NCBI RefSeq assembly: GCF_900090145.1
Contig: NZ_FMHI01000006.1
Location: 124,001 to 188,000 of the forward strand
Direction: 5' to 3'
Origin: Streptomyces sp. WMMB 322
GTDB lineage: Bacteria; Actinomycetota; Actinomycetes; Streptomycetales; Streptomycetaceae
Length of the DNA: 64,000 nt
The notes below the pieces were generated by a model. The model ran no database searches. It was not told the DNA's origin and saw only the letters and a list, made by a program, of their open reading frames with translations. The translations under genes were made by a program, and so were the position numbers. Below, one piece after another: positions 18,570-27,165 of the stretch. Numbering within the stretch: the stretch's first letter is position 1; every line of letters begins with the position of its first letter.

Positions 18570-19504
18570 CTGCCACACGAACCACGGTCCACGCCCGGAA
18601 GGCCCCGCCCGGGCCGGGGAAGGGGAAGGTGCTCGGCGCGCCGCGGCGGCTCCACGTCCGGCTCGGCCGGTCCTGGGCCGCCACCTCGGCCCTTGCGGTC
18701 CTGGTCGCGTTCGTTCTCGTCGGGCTGGCCGCGCCGCTGCTGGCACCGCACGACCCGAACGCACAGGAGCTGGGATCGCGCCTCCTGCCGCCGCTCTCCC
18801 CCGAACACCTCCTCGGCACCGATGTGCTGGGCCGCGACGTGCTCTCCCGGCTGCTGCACGGCAGCCAGGTCTCGCTCGTCGTCGGCTTCACGGCAGTCGT
18901 CGCCTCCGTGGTGATCGGTGTGACGGTCGGGCTGATCAGCGGCTACCTGGGAGGTGCCGTCGACTCCCTCTTCATGCGGGTCGTCGACGCGTGGCTGGCG
19001 TTCCCGTTCCTGCTGCTGGCCATCGCCATCGTGGCCATCCTCGGGCCGGGGCTGCGCAACGTCGTCCTCGCCCTGATCGTCACCGGCTGGGTGGTGTACG
19101 CGCGGCTGATCCGCGGCGAGGCGCTGTCCCTGCGTGAGCGTGAATACGTGCTCTCCGCACGGGGGTTGGGGGCGTCCCATGTCTCCGTCATGGTCCGCCA
19201 CATCCTCCCCAACGTGCTCGCTCCGGTGCTCGTCATCGCGACTCTGGAGCTGGGAGTGGTCATCGTGATGGAGGCGTCGCTCTCCTTCCTCGGGCTCGGT
19301 GCCGACGCCTCGCAGGCCAGTTGGGGCAGCATGCTCGCGGACGGCAGGGCGTACATCACCAGCGCCTGGTGGCTCGCGACGCTGCCGGGGCTTGCCATCT
19401 TCGCGGTCGTGCTCGCCGTCAACGTCTTCGGCGACGCGCTCCGTGACGTTCTCGATCCGCGGTCCCGCCGCCGGGCCCGCCGAGTGATGGAGGATTTGGC
19501 ATGA
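18566..19504 (+). CDS. ABC transporter permease (DppC-like)
   Basis: A 312-residue second permease subunit. A basic cytoplasmic leader of about 45 residues precedes the first helix (SALAVLVAFVLVGLAAPLLAP), followed by the DppC hallmark HLLGTDVLGRDVLSRLLHGSQ. The coupling loop is YVLSARGLGASHVSVMVRHILPN, and the C-terminus has MEASLSFLGLGADASQASWG. ATG at 18566 follows GGGAGG. Its stop overlaps the RpiR start (ATGA), keeping transporter and regulator in one transcript. Confidence 0.93.
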   Translation: MTATRTTVHARKAPPGPGKGKVLGAPRRLHVRLGRSWAATSALAVLVAFVLVGLAAPLLAPHDPNAQELGSRLLPPLSPEHLLGTDVLGRDVLSRLLHGSQVSLVVGFTAVVASVVIGVTVGLISGYLGGAVDSLFMRVVDAWLAFPFLLLAIAIVAILGPGLRNVVLALIVTGWVVYARLIRGEALSLREREYVLSARGLGASHVSVMVRHILPNVLAPVLVIATLELGVVIVMEASLSFLGLGADASQASWGSMLADGRAYITSAWWLATLPGLAIFAVVLAVNVFGDALRDVLDPRSRRRARRVMEDLA

Positions 19505-20376
19505 CCTCCGCCCGGACCCTTGCCGAGGCCCTCGGCCTCAACTTCGCCAACCTGCCGCCGAAACAGCAGGTCGTCGCCCAATTCCTCGCCCGTGACCCCG
19601 CGTTCGTCGCTTTCGCCTCCGCGGCCGAAGTGGCGCGGCACACCGGGGTGGACACCGCGACGGTCGTACGCACGTGCCAGAACCTCGGCTACGACGGCTG
19701 GCGCGAGCTCCACCAGGAGGTGAAGCGGAACGTCAACCAGCGGCGTACGTTCGCGGACCGCGTGGCCACCCTGGAGACCCCTGCCGAACAGCTCACCGAA
19801 CGCGTCTTCGAGGTCGCCGCGAACAACGTCACCGCAACCCTGCAGAACCTCGACCACGAGGCCCTGGAGTCGGCGGCGCGGGCGGTGTCCGGGGCGAACC
19901 TGGTGGTGGTCGCCGCGGGAGGGGTCTCCAGCGGGCCGGGACAGTACCTGGCCTCCTCCCTCCAGATCATCGGTCTGCGAGCGGTGCTCACCACCGGCGC
20001 CGGCGACGCGGCACCGGGCATCGCGCCGGTCCGGGACGGCGACGTGGTGATCGGCATCAGCATGTGGCGCTACCTCAAGGCCACCGTGCAGACCCTCGAA
20101 CACGCCCTGCGCACCGACGGGGTCACGGCTGTGGCCATCACCGACAGCCCCGTCGCCCCTGCCGCCGTGCCCGCCGACCACATACTCACCGCGCAGACGG
20201 AGACCGCCGGGCCGCGACTGGGCCTCACCGGGATCATGGCGCTGCTCGAAGTGCTCGTCGCCCGCGTGGCGCTGCTCGACCCCGAGCGCAGCCGCAGGGC
20301 GAGCCGCGCCGCGGACGAGCTGTACTTCGCGGACAACGTGCTCGCACCCCCGAAGGAGGACGATGAACGGCTCTGA
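19501..20376 (+). CDS. MurR/RpiR-family transcriptional regulator
   Basis: A 291-residue regulator. An N-terminal RpiR-type helix-turn-helix (about 15-80, with FASAAEVARHTGVDTATVVRTCQNLGYDG) is joined to a SIS (sugar isomerase) domain (about 110-265: LVVVAAGGVSSGPGQYLASSLQ, DGDVVIGISMWRYLKAT, VTAVAITDSPVAPAA). SIS domains of this family sense phosphosugars, but several RpiR members next to peptide-type importers respond to other catabolites. Being inside the operon it most likely controls this operon through the palindromes at 12151-12198. It overlaps the previous gene by 4 and the next by 14 bases. Confidence 0.92.
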   Translation: MTSARTLAEALGLNFANLPPKQQVVAQFLARDPAFVAFASAAEVARHTGVDTATVVRTCQNLGYDGWRELHQEVKRNVNQRRTFADRVATLETPAEQLTERVFEVAANNVTATLQNLDHEALESAARAVSGANLVVVAAGGVSSGPGQYLASSLQIIGLRAVLTTGAGDAAPGIAPVRDGDVVIGISMWRYLKATVQTLEHALRTDGVTAVAITDSPVAPAAVPADHILTAQTETAGPRLGLTGIMALLEVLVARVALLDPERSRRASRAADELYFADNVLAPPKEDDERL

Positions 20377-22381
20377 GCACGGCGCACGGGGAGCGTGGCC
20401 TCAAAGCCCCGCCGGCAAGGGCCCGTTGGCAGGGCTGCGGATCCTCGACCTCAGCCGCATCCTCGCCGGCCCGTTCGCCACGATGCAGCTTGCCGACCTG
20501 GGCGCCGACGTGCTCAAGGTCGAAAGCCCGCAGGGCGACGAGACGCGCCGCTGGGGCCCGCCGTTCACCGACGACGGCACCGCCGCGTACTTCACCGGCG
20601 TCAACCGCAACAAGCGCTCCGTCACGCTCGACCTCACCGACCCGGAAGCGCGCGTGACCGCGCAGACCCTCGCCGCCGCGGCGGACGTCGTCGTCGACAA
20701 CTTCCTGCCGGGCAGGATGGAGCGCTTCGGGCTCGACCACCGGACCGTCTCCGCCGCCAACCCCCGCGTCGTCACCTGCACCATCACCGGGTACGGCAGC
20801 GACACGGACTGGGCCGGTGTGCCCGGGTTCGACTTCCTCGCCCAGGCGATGGGCGGGCTGATGGCCGTCACCGGGCCGCAGGGCGGCGACCCGACCAAGA
20901 CAGGCGTCGCCGTCGCCGACCTCCTCGCAGGGCTGTACGCCACCGCCGGCATGCTCGCGGCGCTGCACCGGCGGGACGAGACGGGGCGCGGCAGCCACGT
21001 CGAAGTGTCGTTGCTGGACGCCGTGGTCGGCTCCCTGGCCAACCAGGCGTCCGGCTATCTGGCCACCGGCCGCGAACCGCAGCGGCTCGGCAACGCGCAC
21101 CCGAGTATCGTCCCGTACGAGACGTTCGCGGCGGCCGACGGCCCCGTCGCGATGGGCGTGGGCACCGACCGGCAGTTCGCGCGGCTCGCCCGCGTGCTCG
21201 GTCTCCCCGGGCTCGCCGAGGACCCGCGCTTCGTCACCAACACCGACCGCGTCGCGCACCGCGCCGAGCTGAAGAACATCCTGGAGCGTGCACTCGGACA
21301 GCACCCGCGGGACCACTGGCTGGATCTGCTGCGCGCTGCCGGGGTTCCAGCCTCCCCTGTCAACTCCCTCGCCGAGGTCTTCGCCGATCCCCTCGTCCGC
21401 GACCGGCTCGTCGACGTCTCGACGGGCTCGCCCCAGATACGCTCGCCGCTCCGCGTGGACGGCCGTCCCGCGCCCGTCCGCACACCGCCGCCGGCGCTCG
21501 GCCAGCACAACGACGAGGTGCGGACCGCGATCGCCGGCGGCGCCGGAGGGCCTGCGGAGACCGTGCGCGCCGCGGTCGGCCAGTTCGCTCCCGTGCCCGG
21601 CGGGACGGAGGAGAACCTGTCCGCCGTACGGGAGTTGATCGTCTCGGCCGCGGACCGCGGAGCGCGCCTGCTCGTCCTCCCCGAGTACAGCCTGAGCGGA
21701 TACGACCGTGCGTGGGTGGCCGAAGGAGCCCCCGGCGGAGGCTCGGACATCCACGGCGAGGTCTTCACCGACCTGGCGCGCACCTGTGAACTCCACGGGA
21801 TCTCCGTGGTGATGGGCGAGCTGGAGCGCTCGGACGGACTGCTCTACAGCACCTCCGTCGTCCTCTCCGGCGGGGCGGTCGCGGCGGTGCACCGCAAGAC
21901 GACGCTCACCGAGCAGGAGACCGCGCACGGACTGCGGTCGGGGGACGTGGCCGCGAGTCCCGTCTCCCTGCCGGGCCTTCCGCTGCCGGTGGGCCAGATG
22001 GTCTGTTTCGAGCACGGATTTCCCGAGATCGCGCTCGACCTCGCTCTCGCCGGTGCGGGAGTGCTGGCGATCTCCTCCCTGATCGGGACCGGGCACGAGT
22101 ACCTTCGCAACCTGCGCACCCGCGCCCGCGCGCAGGACAACGGCGCATACGTCCTGGCGGCCAACGCAGCGGGCCGCGGCTGGTGCGGGGCCTCGATGAT
22201 CGTGAACCCCCGCGGCGAGGTCGTCGCGCTCGCCGACCGGGACGCACAGGGAATCGTCTGCGCCGACCTCGATCCGTCCCTGGTCGAGCAGGAGCGCGGC
22301 GCGGAGCCCGTACTGCGGCTGCGCCGCCCCGGGCTCCGTCCGGGCCCGGGGGCGGCGGCTCAGCCCAGGCAGGGCTTGTAG
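20363..22381 (+). CDS. Fused class III CoA-transferase (CaiB/BaiF) and nitrilase-family amidohydrolase
   Basis: A 672-residue fusion of two enzymes normally encoded apart. Residues 20-390 are a CaiB/BaiF CoA-transferase: ILDLSRILAGPFATMQLADLGADVLKVE, NRNKRSVTLDL, and catalytic Asp186 in GVAVADLLAGLYATAGM. Residues 395-650 are a carbon-nitrogen hydrolase with its full triad: Glu441 (LVLPEYSLSG), Lys512 (VHRKTTL) and Cys548 (MVCFEHGFPE). The joint near 390 is short, and no frameshift is needed because one frame runs through. The nitrilase half should hydrolyse an amide or nitrile and the transferase half move CoA onto a carboxylate, so one polypeptide could release and then activate an acid. 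ATG 20363 follows GGAGG. Last gene of the operon; a terminator follows at 22420. Confidence 0.92.
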   Translation: MNGSEHGARGAWPQSPAGKGPLAGLRILDLSRILAGPFATMQLADLGADVLKVESPQGDETRRWGPPFTDDGTAAYFTGVNRNKRSVTLDLTDPEARVTAQTLAAAADVVVDNFLPGRMERFGLDHRTVSAANPRVVTCTITGYGSDTDWAGVPGFDFLAQAMGGLMAVTGPQGGDPTKTGVAVADLLAGLYATAGMLAALHRRDETGRGSHVEVSLLDAVVGSLANQASGYLATGREPQRLGNAHPSIVPYETFAAADGPVAMGVGTDRQFARLARVLGLPGLAEDPRFVTNTDRVAHRAELKNILERALGQHPRDHWLDLLRAAGVPASPVNSLAEVFADPLVRDRLVDVSTGSPQIRSPLRVDGRPAPVRTPPPALGQHNDEVRTAIAGGAGGPAETVRAAVGQFAPVPGGTEENLSAVRELIVSAADRGARLLVLPEYSLSGYDRAWVAEGAPGGGSDIHGEVFTDLARTCELHGISVVMGELERSDGLLYSTSVVLSGGAVAAVHRKTTLTEQETAHGLRSGDVAASPVSLPGLPLPVGQMVCFEHGFPEIALDLALAGAGVLAISSLIGTGHEYLRNLRTRARAQDNGAYVLAANAAGRGWCGASMIVNPRGEVVALADRDAQGIVCADLDPSLVEQERGAEPVLRLRRPGLRPGPGAAAQPRQGL

Positions 22382-22419
22382 TCCCCCGGTAGCGGACCCG
22401 GCGGGCGGAGAGCGTGTGC

Positions 22420-22445
22420 GGTTGCCCGAACACGTTCGGGCAACC
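22420..22445 (+). terminator. Terminator after the CoA-transferase/nitrilase gene
   Basis: GGTTGCCCGAA (22420-22430) and TTCGGGCAACC (22435-22445) pair perfectly around a CACG loop, 39 bases past the stop codon. It separates the rightward AtuA operon from the leftward conflict-type operon. Confidence 0.85.
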
Positions 22446-22528
22446 GTCCCCGCTCCCTCCGCCTGCCGCCCCGTCGCACGACGGAGGGCCCGTCCGTTGC
22501 CGACGGCCCCCGTCGTATCAGCGGGCGC

Positions 22529-25500
22529 TCAGCCCAGGTTCGGCTCGAAGTCCCACAGCGGGCGCTCCCCTTCGCGGATGCTCACGGTCTGCGGGTGGCG
22601 CATGCCCAGGGTGCGGGTGAGCCCGGAGAGCACCGCCTCGTCGAGCTTTCCGGAGTCGGTCTCCTCGCCCAGCGAGCGAAGGTCGGTGGCGAGCCCGGAC
22701 ATCACCGAGAGCGTCAGCAGATGGTCCTCGCCGAGTGTCCGGCGTGCTCGGTCCAGGGTGTCCTTCCCCAACTCGGCGGCCTCGTCGCCGCGGCCCGCGT
22801 CCTGCCGCCCGGCGGCCGAGTTGAGGGCGCAGCCCAGCGTCCACGGGTGGTCGGGACCCAGCAGCGTGCGCAGCCCGAAGTACGCCTGCTCGAACAGGTT
22901 CAGCGCGCCACGCGTGTCCCCCTCGGCCCGCAGGTTGAGGCCGACGCTGGACTGCATGCCGGTCGGCACCGGGTGCGCCTGGCCCAGCAGTCTGCGGTAG
23001 CCCTCCTCGGCCTCGGAGATCAGCTGACCGGCCTGAGTCGTGTCGCCGACCTCCCGCAGGAAGTTGCCGTAGTCCGTGACCAGGTTGAGGGTCAGGTAGA
23101 AGGTCCGGCCGTAGACCTGGCGGAGGCGGTCCAGGAGGAAGGCGAGCTGCTCCCTGATCTCCTCCCGGTCCTCACCCGCGCGGTAGCGGCACAACAGCAG
23201 CTGGTGCCGGGCGAACAGGGTCTGCGCGTGGTCGGGGCCCAGCACCTGGATGTGCATCTGCATGCCGAGCTCCTGGCGGGCCAGAGCTTCGGAGAACTTG
23301 CCCATCAACCGCAGGTCGTAGGCGCAGTTGTTGCCGGAGACGAGCGTGGCCTGGTCGCGTGCGGGCAGCACCCGCTCCCGCCGGCGCATCGTCTCCACGT
23401 CGATCTCGTATGCCTCCTCGTAGCGCCCGAGCTGCCGCAGCGCCACGCCCAGGTTGGTGCGCAGGGCGAGCGAGCTGGCGTGGTCGCGGCCCAGGGCCTG
23501 CTGGGCCTCTTCGAGGATCTCCCGGGACAGCTCCAGCGACTCGCCGTACCGTCCCAGGCGGCGCAGCACAATGGCGAGGGAGTGCTGGACGCTGAGCACG
23601 CCGGCCACGTCCGGGGCGTCCATCTCGTCGAGGCTGGCGAGCTGCTCGCGGATCAGTTCGTGTGCCGCACGGATCTGGCCGCTCTCCCGCAGGCACAGGC
23701 TCTGCGAGACGGTGAGCGGCACCCACATCGGGTCGCTCGGCGGGAACGTCGCCTTCCACTGCTCCCGGACCTGCGCGGCCAGGGTCACGCCCGTGGTGTA
23801 CTCCGCGCTCAGCGCGCAGTACTCCACGCAGTTGAGGACCGTCCTGCGCACCCGGTTGCCGGTGCTGGTCAGCGCCCCGCTCGGCTCGATGTGCAGCAGC
23901 AGCTCGGAGTAGACCGGCCAGCTACGGCTGTCGTGCGGCGTGCCCGGATCGGCCTCCGCGAGGCCCCTGCGCACGATCCGCCGGTACTCCTCGAGGTCGT
24001 CGGTGGCGGTCAGCTGGCCGGCGATGGTGTGCACCAGGCGATGCATCCGCACCCGGTCCTCGCCCCCGTCGGCCCGTCCGGCGCTCAGGTGCTCGACCGG
24101 CTCGATGTTGACGACGGAGAAGTTGGTGAGTACGTCCAGCGCCTGCGTCCACGCGGCCCGGTCGCGGACGATCCAGCGCAGCTCCTCGGGCAGTTCGCTC
24201 TCCGGGACGGCACGCACCAGACCCAGCGGGATGCGGCCCGGAGCGAAGACGGTGCACAGGATGAGGAGTTGCACGGCGCGCGGATTGTCCTTGCGCAGCT
24301 GGTTGATCAGTATCGACCAGGACGTGAGGGACGCGATCGGGTAGTCGCCTGCCGCTTCGAGGACGGCCGGGAGGTCGATGCCACCGCGCTGCCGGGTCAT
24401 CCGCAGATACTCGTCGACCGCCATCTCGGACTGGCTCAGCCACGCCGCGGCCTGGCTGAGCGCCAGCGGCACGTCCTCCAGCTCGACGGCGACCTGGTCG
24501 GCCTCCTCCGCCGTGATGGAAGGGGCGCGGCGCATCAGATAGCCCGTCGACTCACCCCTGACGAACTGGGGGATGGTGACGATGTCCGTGTGCCTGCTCC
24601 AGGAGCGGTTCCGGGACGTGATCAGAACATGGCCGTCGCCCTCCGGGAGCAGCGTCCCGGCATCGGAGAGATCGTCCCAGCCGTCGAAGATGATCAGCCA
24701 GCGGTTGTACGGCTCGCCGCGCCGCAGCGCTTCACGCAGTGCGCGGATGCGTCCGCCGGACCCGCCGGCCTCGGCCGGGAGGCCCAGCCGCGGGGCGAGT
24801 TCGCTGAACCGCTCGCGCAGGGTGCCGCGGGCGTCGGAGTTGACCCACCACACCACGTCGTAGTCGGAGCTGAAGCGGTGGGCGTACTCCGCGGCGATGG
24901 CCGACTTGCCGATGCCCGGCATGCCCACGAGAGCGACGGCCGCGGTTCCGCGCTCGGCGTCCATGAGGCGCTGCTGCAGGGAGTTGAGCAACTCGTCCCG
25001 GCCGGTGAAGTCGGCATTGCGCCGTGGGACTTCGCCCCACACGTCCGGAGTGTCCCGGGGATAGCGGTGACCGGCGCCGGCCCGGGCCATCTCCGCCGGG
25101 TCGACGTCCACTTCGAGCCGGTTCAGCAGCCTGCGCACCGCCTCGTCGGCGCTCACGCCCCACAGCTCCACAGGGCGGGCCACGGCGGCGGAGGTGGGAA
25201 GCGCCGGGCTCGTGACGTTGACCGCCGCGAAGCGCTCGCGGTGCTCCGCGACGAAGCCCCGCATCGCGGCGTCCCACTCGCCCTCCTTGCGCGGGCCGAG
25301 CTCGAAGAACCACTCGCTCAATACCAGCAGCACCACGCCATCGGCCAGCAGCAGATCCCCTAACGCCTCTTCCAGGGGCTGTTCACGCGGCGGCCCCCAG
25401 CGTTGCAGCACGACCTGGCACCCGAGTCGTTCCAGGGCGCGGTGAATCCATGTGGCCCACTGCCTGTGGTAGCCGGGATAGACGATGACGAAGCTCCGGT

Positions 25501-25549
25501 CCTGCCGGCCCGTCGGCTCCGCCTCGAGCGCCTGGCCCTGAGCGCTCAT
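22529..25549 (-). CDS. fxsT: TIR / NB-ARC-type ATPase / TPR protein (FxSxx-COOH system TPR protein)
   Basis: A 1,006-residue STAND-type protein. Residues 15-140 resemble a TIR domain (RSFVIVYPGYHRQWATWIHRAL, then LLLADGVVLLVLSEWFF). Residues 180-480 are an NB-ARC-like ATPase with P-loop GMPGIGKSAIA (Lys215), WLIIFDGWDD as Walker B and VLITSRNRSW. From about 560 to 960 run tetratricopeptide repeats with phrases such as LRRLGRYGESLELSREI and LRQLGRYEEAYEIDVETM. This matches the TPR protein of FxSxx-COOH loci. STAND proteins act as switches that oligomerise on sensing a partner; TIR domains act as NAD-consuming effectors or adaptors. A catalytic Glu for NADase activity is not obvious by eye. ATG 25549 is chosen, 8 bases after AAGGGG. 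Last gene of a leftward seven-gene set. Confidence 0.88.
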   Translation of the reverse strand: MSAQGQALEAEPTGRQDRSFVIVYPGYHRQWATWIHRALERLGCQVVLQRWGPPREQPLEEALGDLLLADGVVLLVLSEWFFELGPRKEGEWDAAMRGFVAEHRERFAAVNVTSPALPTSAAVARPVELWGVSADEAVRRLLNRLEVDVDPAEMARAGAGHRYPRDTPDVWGEVPRRNADFTGRDELLNSLQQRLMDAERGTAAVALVGMPGIGKSAIAAEYAHRFSSDYDVVWWVNSDARGTLRERFSELAPRLGLPAEAGGSGGRIRALREALRRGEPYNRWLIIFDGWDDLSDAGTLLPEGDGHVLITSRNRSWSRHTDIVTIPQFVRGESTGYLMRRAPSITAEEADQVAVELEDVPLALSQAAAWLSQSEMAVDEYLRMTRQRGGIDLPAVLEAAGDYPIASLTSWSILINQLRKDNPRAVQLLILCTVFAPGRIPLGLVRAVPESELPEELRWIVRDRAAWTQALDVLTNFSVVNIEPVEHLSAGRADGGEDRVRMHRLVHTIAGQLTATDDLEEYRRIVRRGLAEADPGTPHDSRSWPVYSELLLHIEPSGALTSTGNRVRRTVLNCVEYCALSAEYTTGVTLAAQVREQWKATFPPSDPMWVPLTVSQSLCLRESGQIRAAHELIREQLASLDEMDAPDVAGVLSVQHSLAIVLRRLGRYGESLELSREILEEAQQALGRDHASSLALRTNLGVALRQLGRYEEAYEIDVETMRRRERVLPARDQATLVSGNNCAYDLRLMGKFSEALARQELGMQMHIQVLGPDHAQTLFARHQLLLCRYRAGEDREEIREQLAFLLDRLRQVYGRTFYLTLNLVTDYGNFLREVGDTTQAGQLISEAEEGYRRLLGQAHPVPTGMQSSVGLNLRAEGDTRGALNLFEQAYFGLRTLLGPDHPWTLGCALNSAAGRQDAGRGDEAAELGKDTLDRARRTLGEDHLLTLSVMSGLATDLRSLGEETDSGKLDEAVLSGLTRTLGMRHPQTVSIREGERPLWDFEPNLG

Positions 25550-25626
25550 GCGCATTTCCCCTTACTGCTCCTGAATCGGCCGCCGTTCAACGGCCAAAAG
25601 TGCCATCGCTGAGGGTCACCACGTCG

Positions 25627-26826
25627 TTACCGAATCTGCCCCGCGGCGCTGAGCCGTCTGTGGTGCGCCACCATGCCGCCTACGAACTCCCGTCCATTGT
25701 CGGTGAGTTCCGCTGAATCCGCGAGCTCCGGGAGGACCTCCGCCACCTGCTCGCAGTAGTCCCTGTGGCGTCTCCGGGCGGCCCTGCGGACGGATGCCCG
25801 CACTCCCGTGCCGCTGGTGGCGGCGATCCGGTGCCAGAGGTCGGTGAGCGCCAGGTGGGCGTAGGTCCCCTGGAGAAGTCCCCCGATGGGACGCGGGTCA
25901 GTGCGCCAGGGCACCTTGTGCACGGCCGGACCGCCGGTGCGGTAGAGCGGGGTCAGGTCGCAGAGCACAGCCAGCTTGGTGTGCTGGATCTCGTGGACGA
26001 GCGCCTCGGCCAGCGCCGCGGCGTCCTCGGGCGGCGTGGTCAGAACCGCGCCGGGGGCCGCGCGCAGGGTGGCGCTGTAGAGGTCCTGCGGACCGTGGGG
26101 GTTCGGCGGAAGCGGTACGAGGGGCACCAGGCAGCGCGTCAGCGCGGCGACTTCGCGGGCCCGCGGTGGATCTGCGGCGAACAGCAGGTCCATCGCCTCG
26201 CGCCACAGCGGAGCCCACCACTCCCCCGCAGTGCCGGTGTGCGCGGCGGGCGGCTGCGACAGCCCCCCGCCCGGTGGGACGAGGCGGACGTCGACGTCGT
26301 CCAGCACGGTGTTGCCGCCCGGCAGCGGCGCGAGGGCCCGGTCCGGTTCCGGCCAGGTGTTCCCGTCCGCGGCCAGCCGCAGCTCTCCGCCGGGGCAGTC
26401 GTAGCCGCCGATGCCGGGCAGTACCAACTCCCCCTCCGGGGCGGGCAGAACGAGCTCGAAGGCGCAGCGGGAGCGCAGGGCGGCGGCGGCCGCGATCTGG
26501 CCGGTCAGCGACAGCTCGTCCCGGAAGGCCCCGGGTCCGGGGGCGTGCAGCACCCGTGCCAGTCTGCTGCCCACGGCCGGGTAGGCCAGCGTGCGCCGGG
26601 TGCTGCTCGGAGCATGCTGTTCGGCCCGTTCCAGCAGCGCCCAGTGCGCTGCGAAGTCCCGTAACCCGGCGGCCGGAAGACTCTCCCGCTCGGCGCTCAC
26701 CCGGTGGTACAGCGACTTGAGCAGCAGCAGCCGGTGGTGGTGGACCACCCGCAGATGGGCGGCGACGTCTCCGGGCTGTGCGCGGGTACGGCCGAGGAAC
26801 CACAGACGTTCCGATGTCACCGTCAC
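25627..26826 (-). CDS. alphaKG-HExxH-type peptide beta-hydroxylase family protein
   Basis: A 399-residue protein with the HEXXH motif at 278-282 (LVHEIQHTKL), followed by conserved-looking PWRTDPRPIGGLLQGTYAHLAL, where a further His can serve as metal ligand. This is the pattern of the HExxH domain found in FxSxx-COOH loci, since described as an iron/2-oxoglutarate-dependent peptide beta-hydroxylase family rather than a protease. In many such loci this domain is fused to, or neighbours, a radical SAM/SPASM enzyme; here it stands alone. The gene begins with GTG 3 bases after the stop of the small precursor-like gene, so the two are translationally coupled and the small protein is the likely substrate. 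A second GTG 6 bases on is an alternative start. Confidence 0.85.
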   Translation of the reverse strand: MTVTSERLWFLGRTRAQPGDVAAHLRVVHHHRLLLLKSLYHRVSAERESLPAAGLRDFAAHWALLERAEQHAPSSTRRTLAYPAVGSRLARVLHAPGPGAFRDELSLTGQIAAAAALRSRCAFELVLPAPEGELVLPGIGGYDCPGGELRLAADGNTWPEPDRALAPLPGGNTVLDDVDVRLVPPGGGLSQPPAAHTGTAGEWWAPLWREAMDLLFAADPPRAREVAALTRCLVPLVPLPPNPHGPQDLYSATLRAAPGAVLTTPPEDAAALAEALVHEIQHTKLAVLCDLTPLYRTGGPAVHKVPWRTDPRPIGGLLQGTYAHLALTDLWHRIAATSGTGVRASVRRAARRRHRDYCEQVAEVLPELADSAELTDNGREFVGGMVAHHRRLSAAGQIR

Positions 26827-26829
26827 CGG

Positions 26830-27063
26830 TCAGCCGTCACAGGGCCCTGCCGCACCTGAGGGGGAGGGGCCGGGCGCGTTCTGGCCGAAGAGTTCCCCCC
26901 TCTCGCCAGGCCCGCGCAGCACATGGGCCACGGCCGCGGTGAGAGCCGGGGTGTCCAGCCGGCGCAGGGTGCGCAGGTCGACGCCGGAGAGGTCCGGGAG
27001 GGGCGGCGCGAGTGCGTACTCCGCCCGCTCCACGGCCGGTTCGGCATCAGGGTGCTTCGGCAC
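26830..27063 (-). CDS. Small precursor-like protein of the HExxH/FxSxx-type locus
   Basis: A 77-residue protein. Its middle, LPDLSGVDLRTLRRLDTPA followed by LTAAVAHVLRGP, has the helical leader pattern of FxSxx-type precursor peptides. The C-terminal 20 residues, starting FGQNAPG and ending GAAGPCDG, are unstructured and Gly/Pro-rich. The Phe-x-Ser-x-x C-terminus that defines FxsA is absent, and Asn, Cys and Asp residues are available near the end. The start GTG is preceded by GGGGAGGGAGAG, one of the best ribosome binding sites in the operon, suggesting high expression. It sits directly before the hydroxylase gene. I infer a modified peptide or small substrate protein; a regulatory adaptor is the alternative. 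Confidence 0.65.
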   Translation of the reverse strand: MPKHPDAEPAVERAEYALAPPLPDLSGVDLRTLRRLDTPALTAAVAHVLRGPGERGELFGQNAPGPSPSGAAGPCDG

Positions 27064-27165
27064 AGTGCTCTCCCTCCCCGTGGTCCGCTCAGAAAGCTGC
27101 TCAGCGGCTGTTGACTTCTTCCCGACGCCCCGAATACGGAAACCTGTTCGGTCCTGGAATGGCTG

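Noticed and set aside
22427..22438. CGAAC-AC-GTTCG resembling an actinobacterial SOS (LexA) box
   Set aside because: The SOS box needs four bases between CGAAC and GTTCG; here there are two, and the bases are part of the longer terminator stem.
25627..26826. HEXXH protein as a zinc metalloprotease
   Set aside because: The motif alone would allow it, but the surrounding pattern and FxSxx-type context match the iron/2-oxoglutarate peptide hydroxylase family better.
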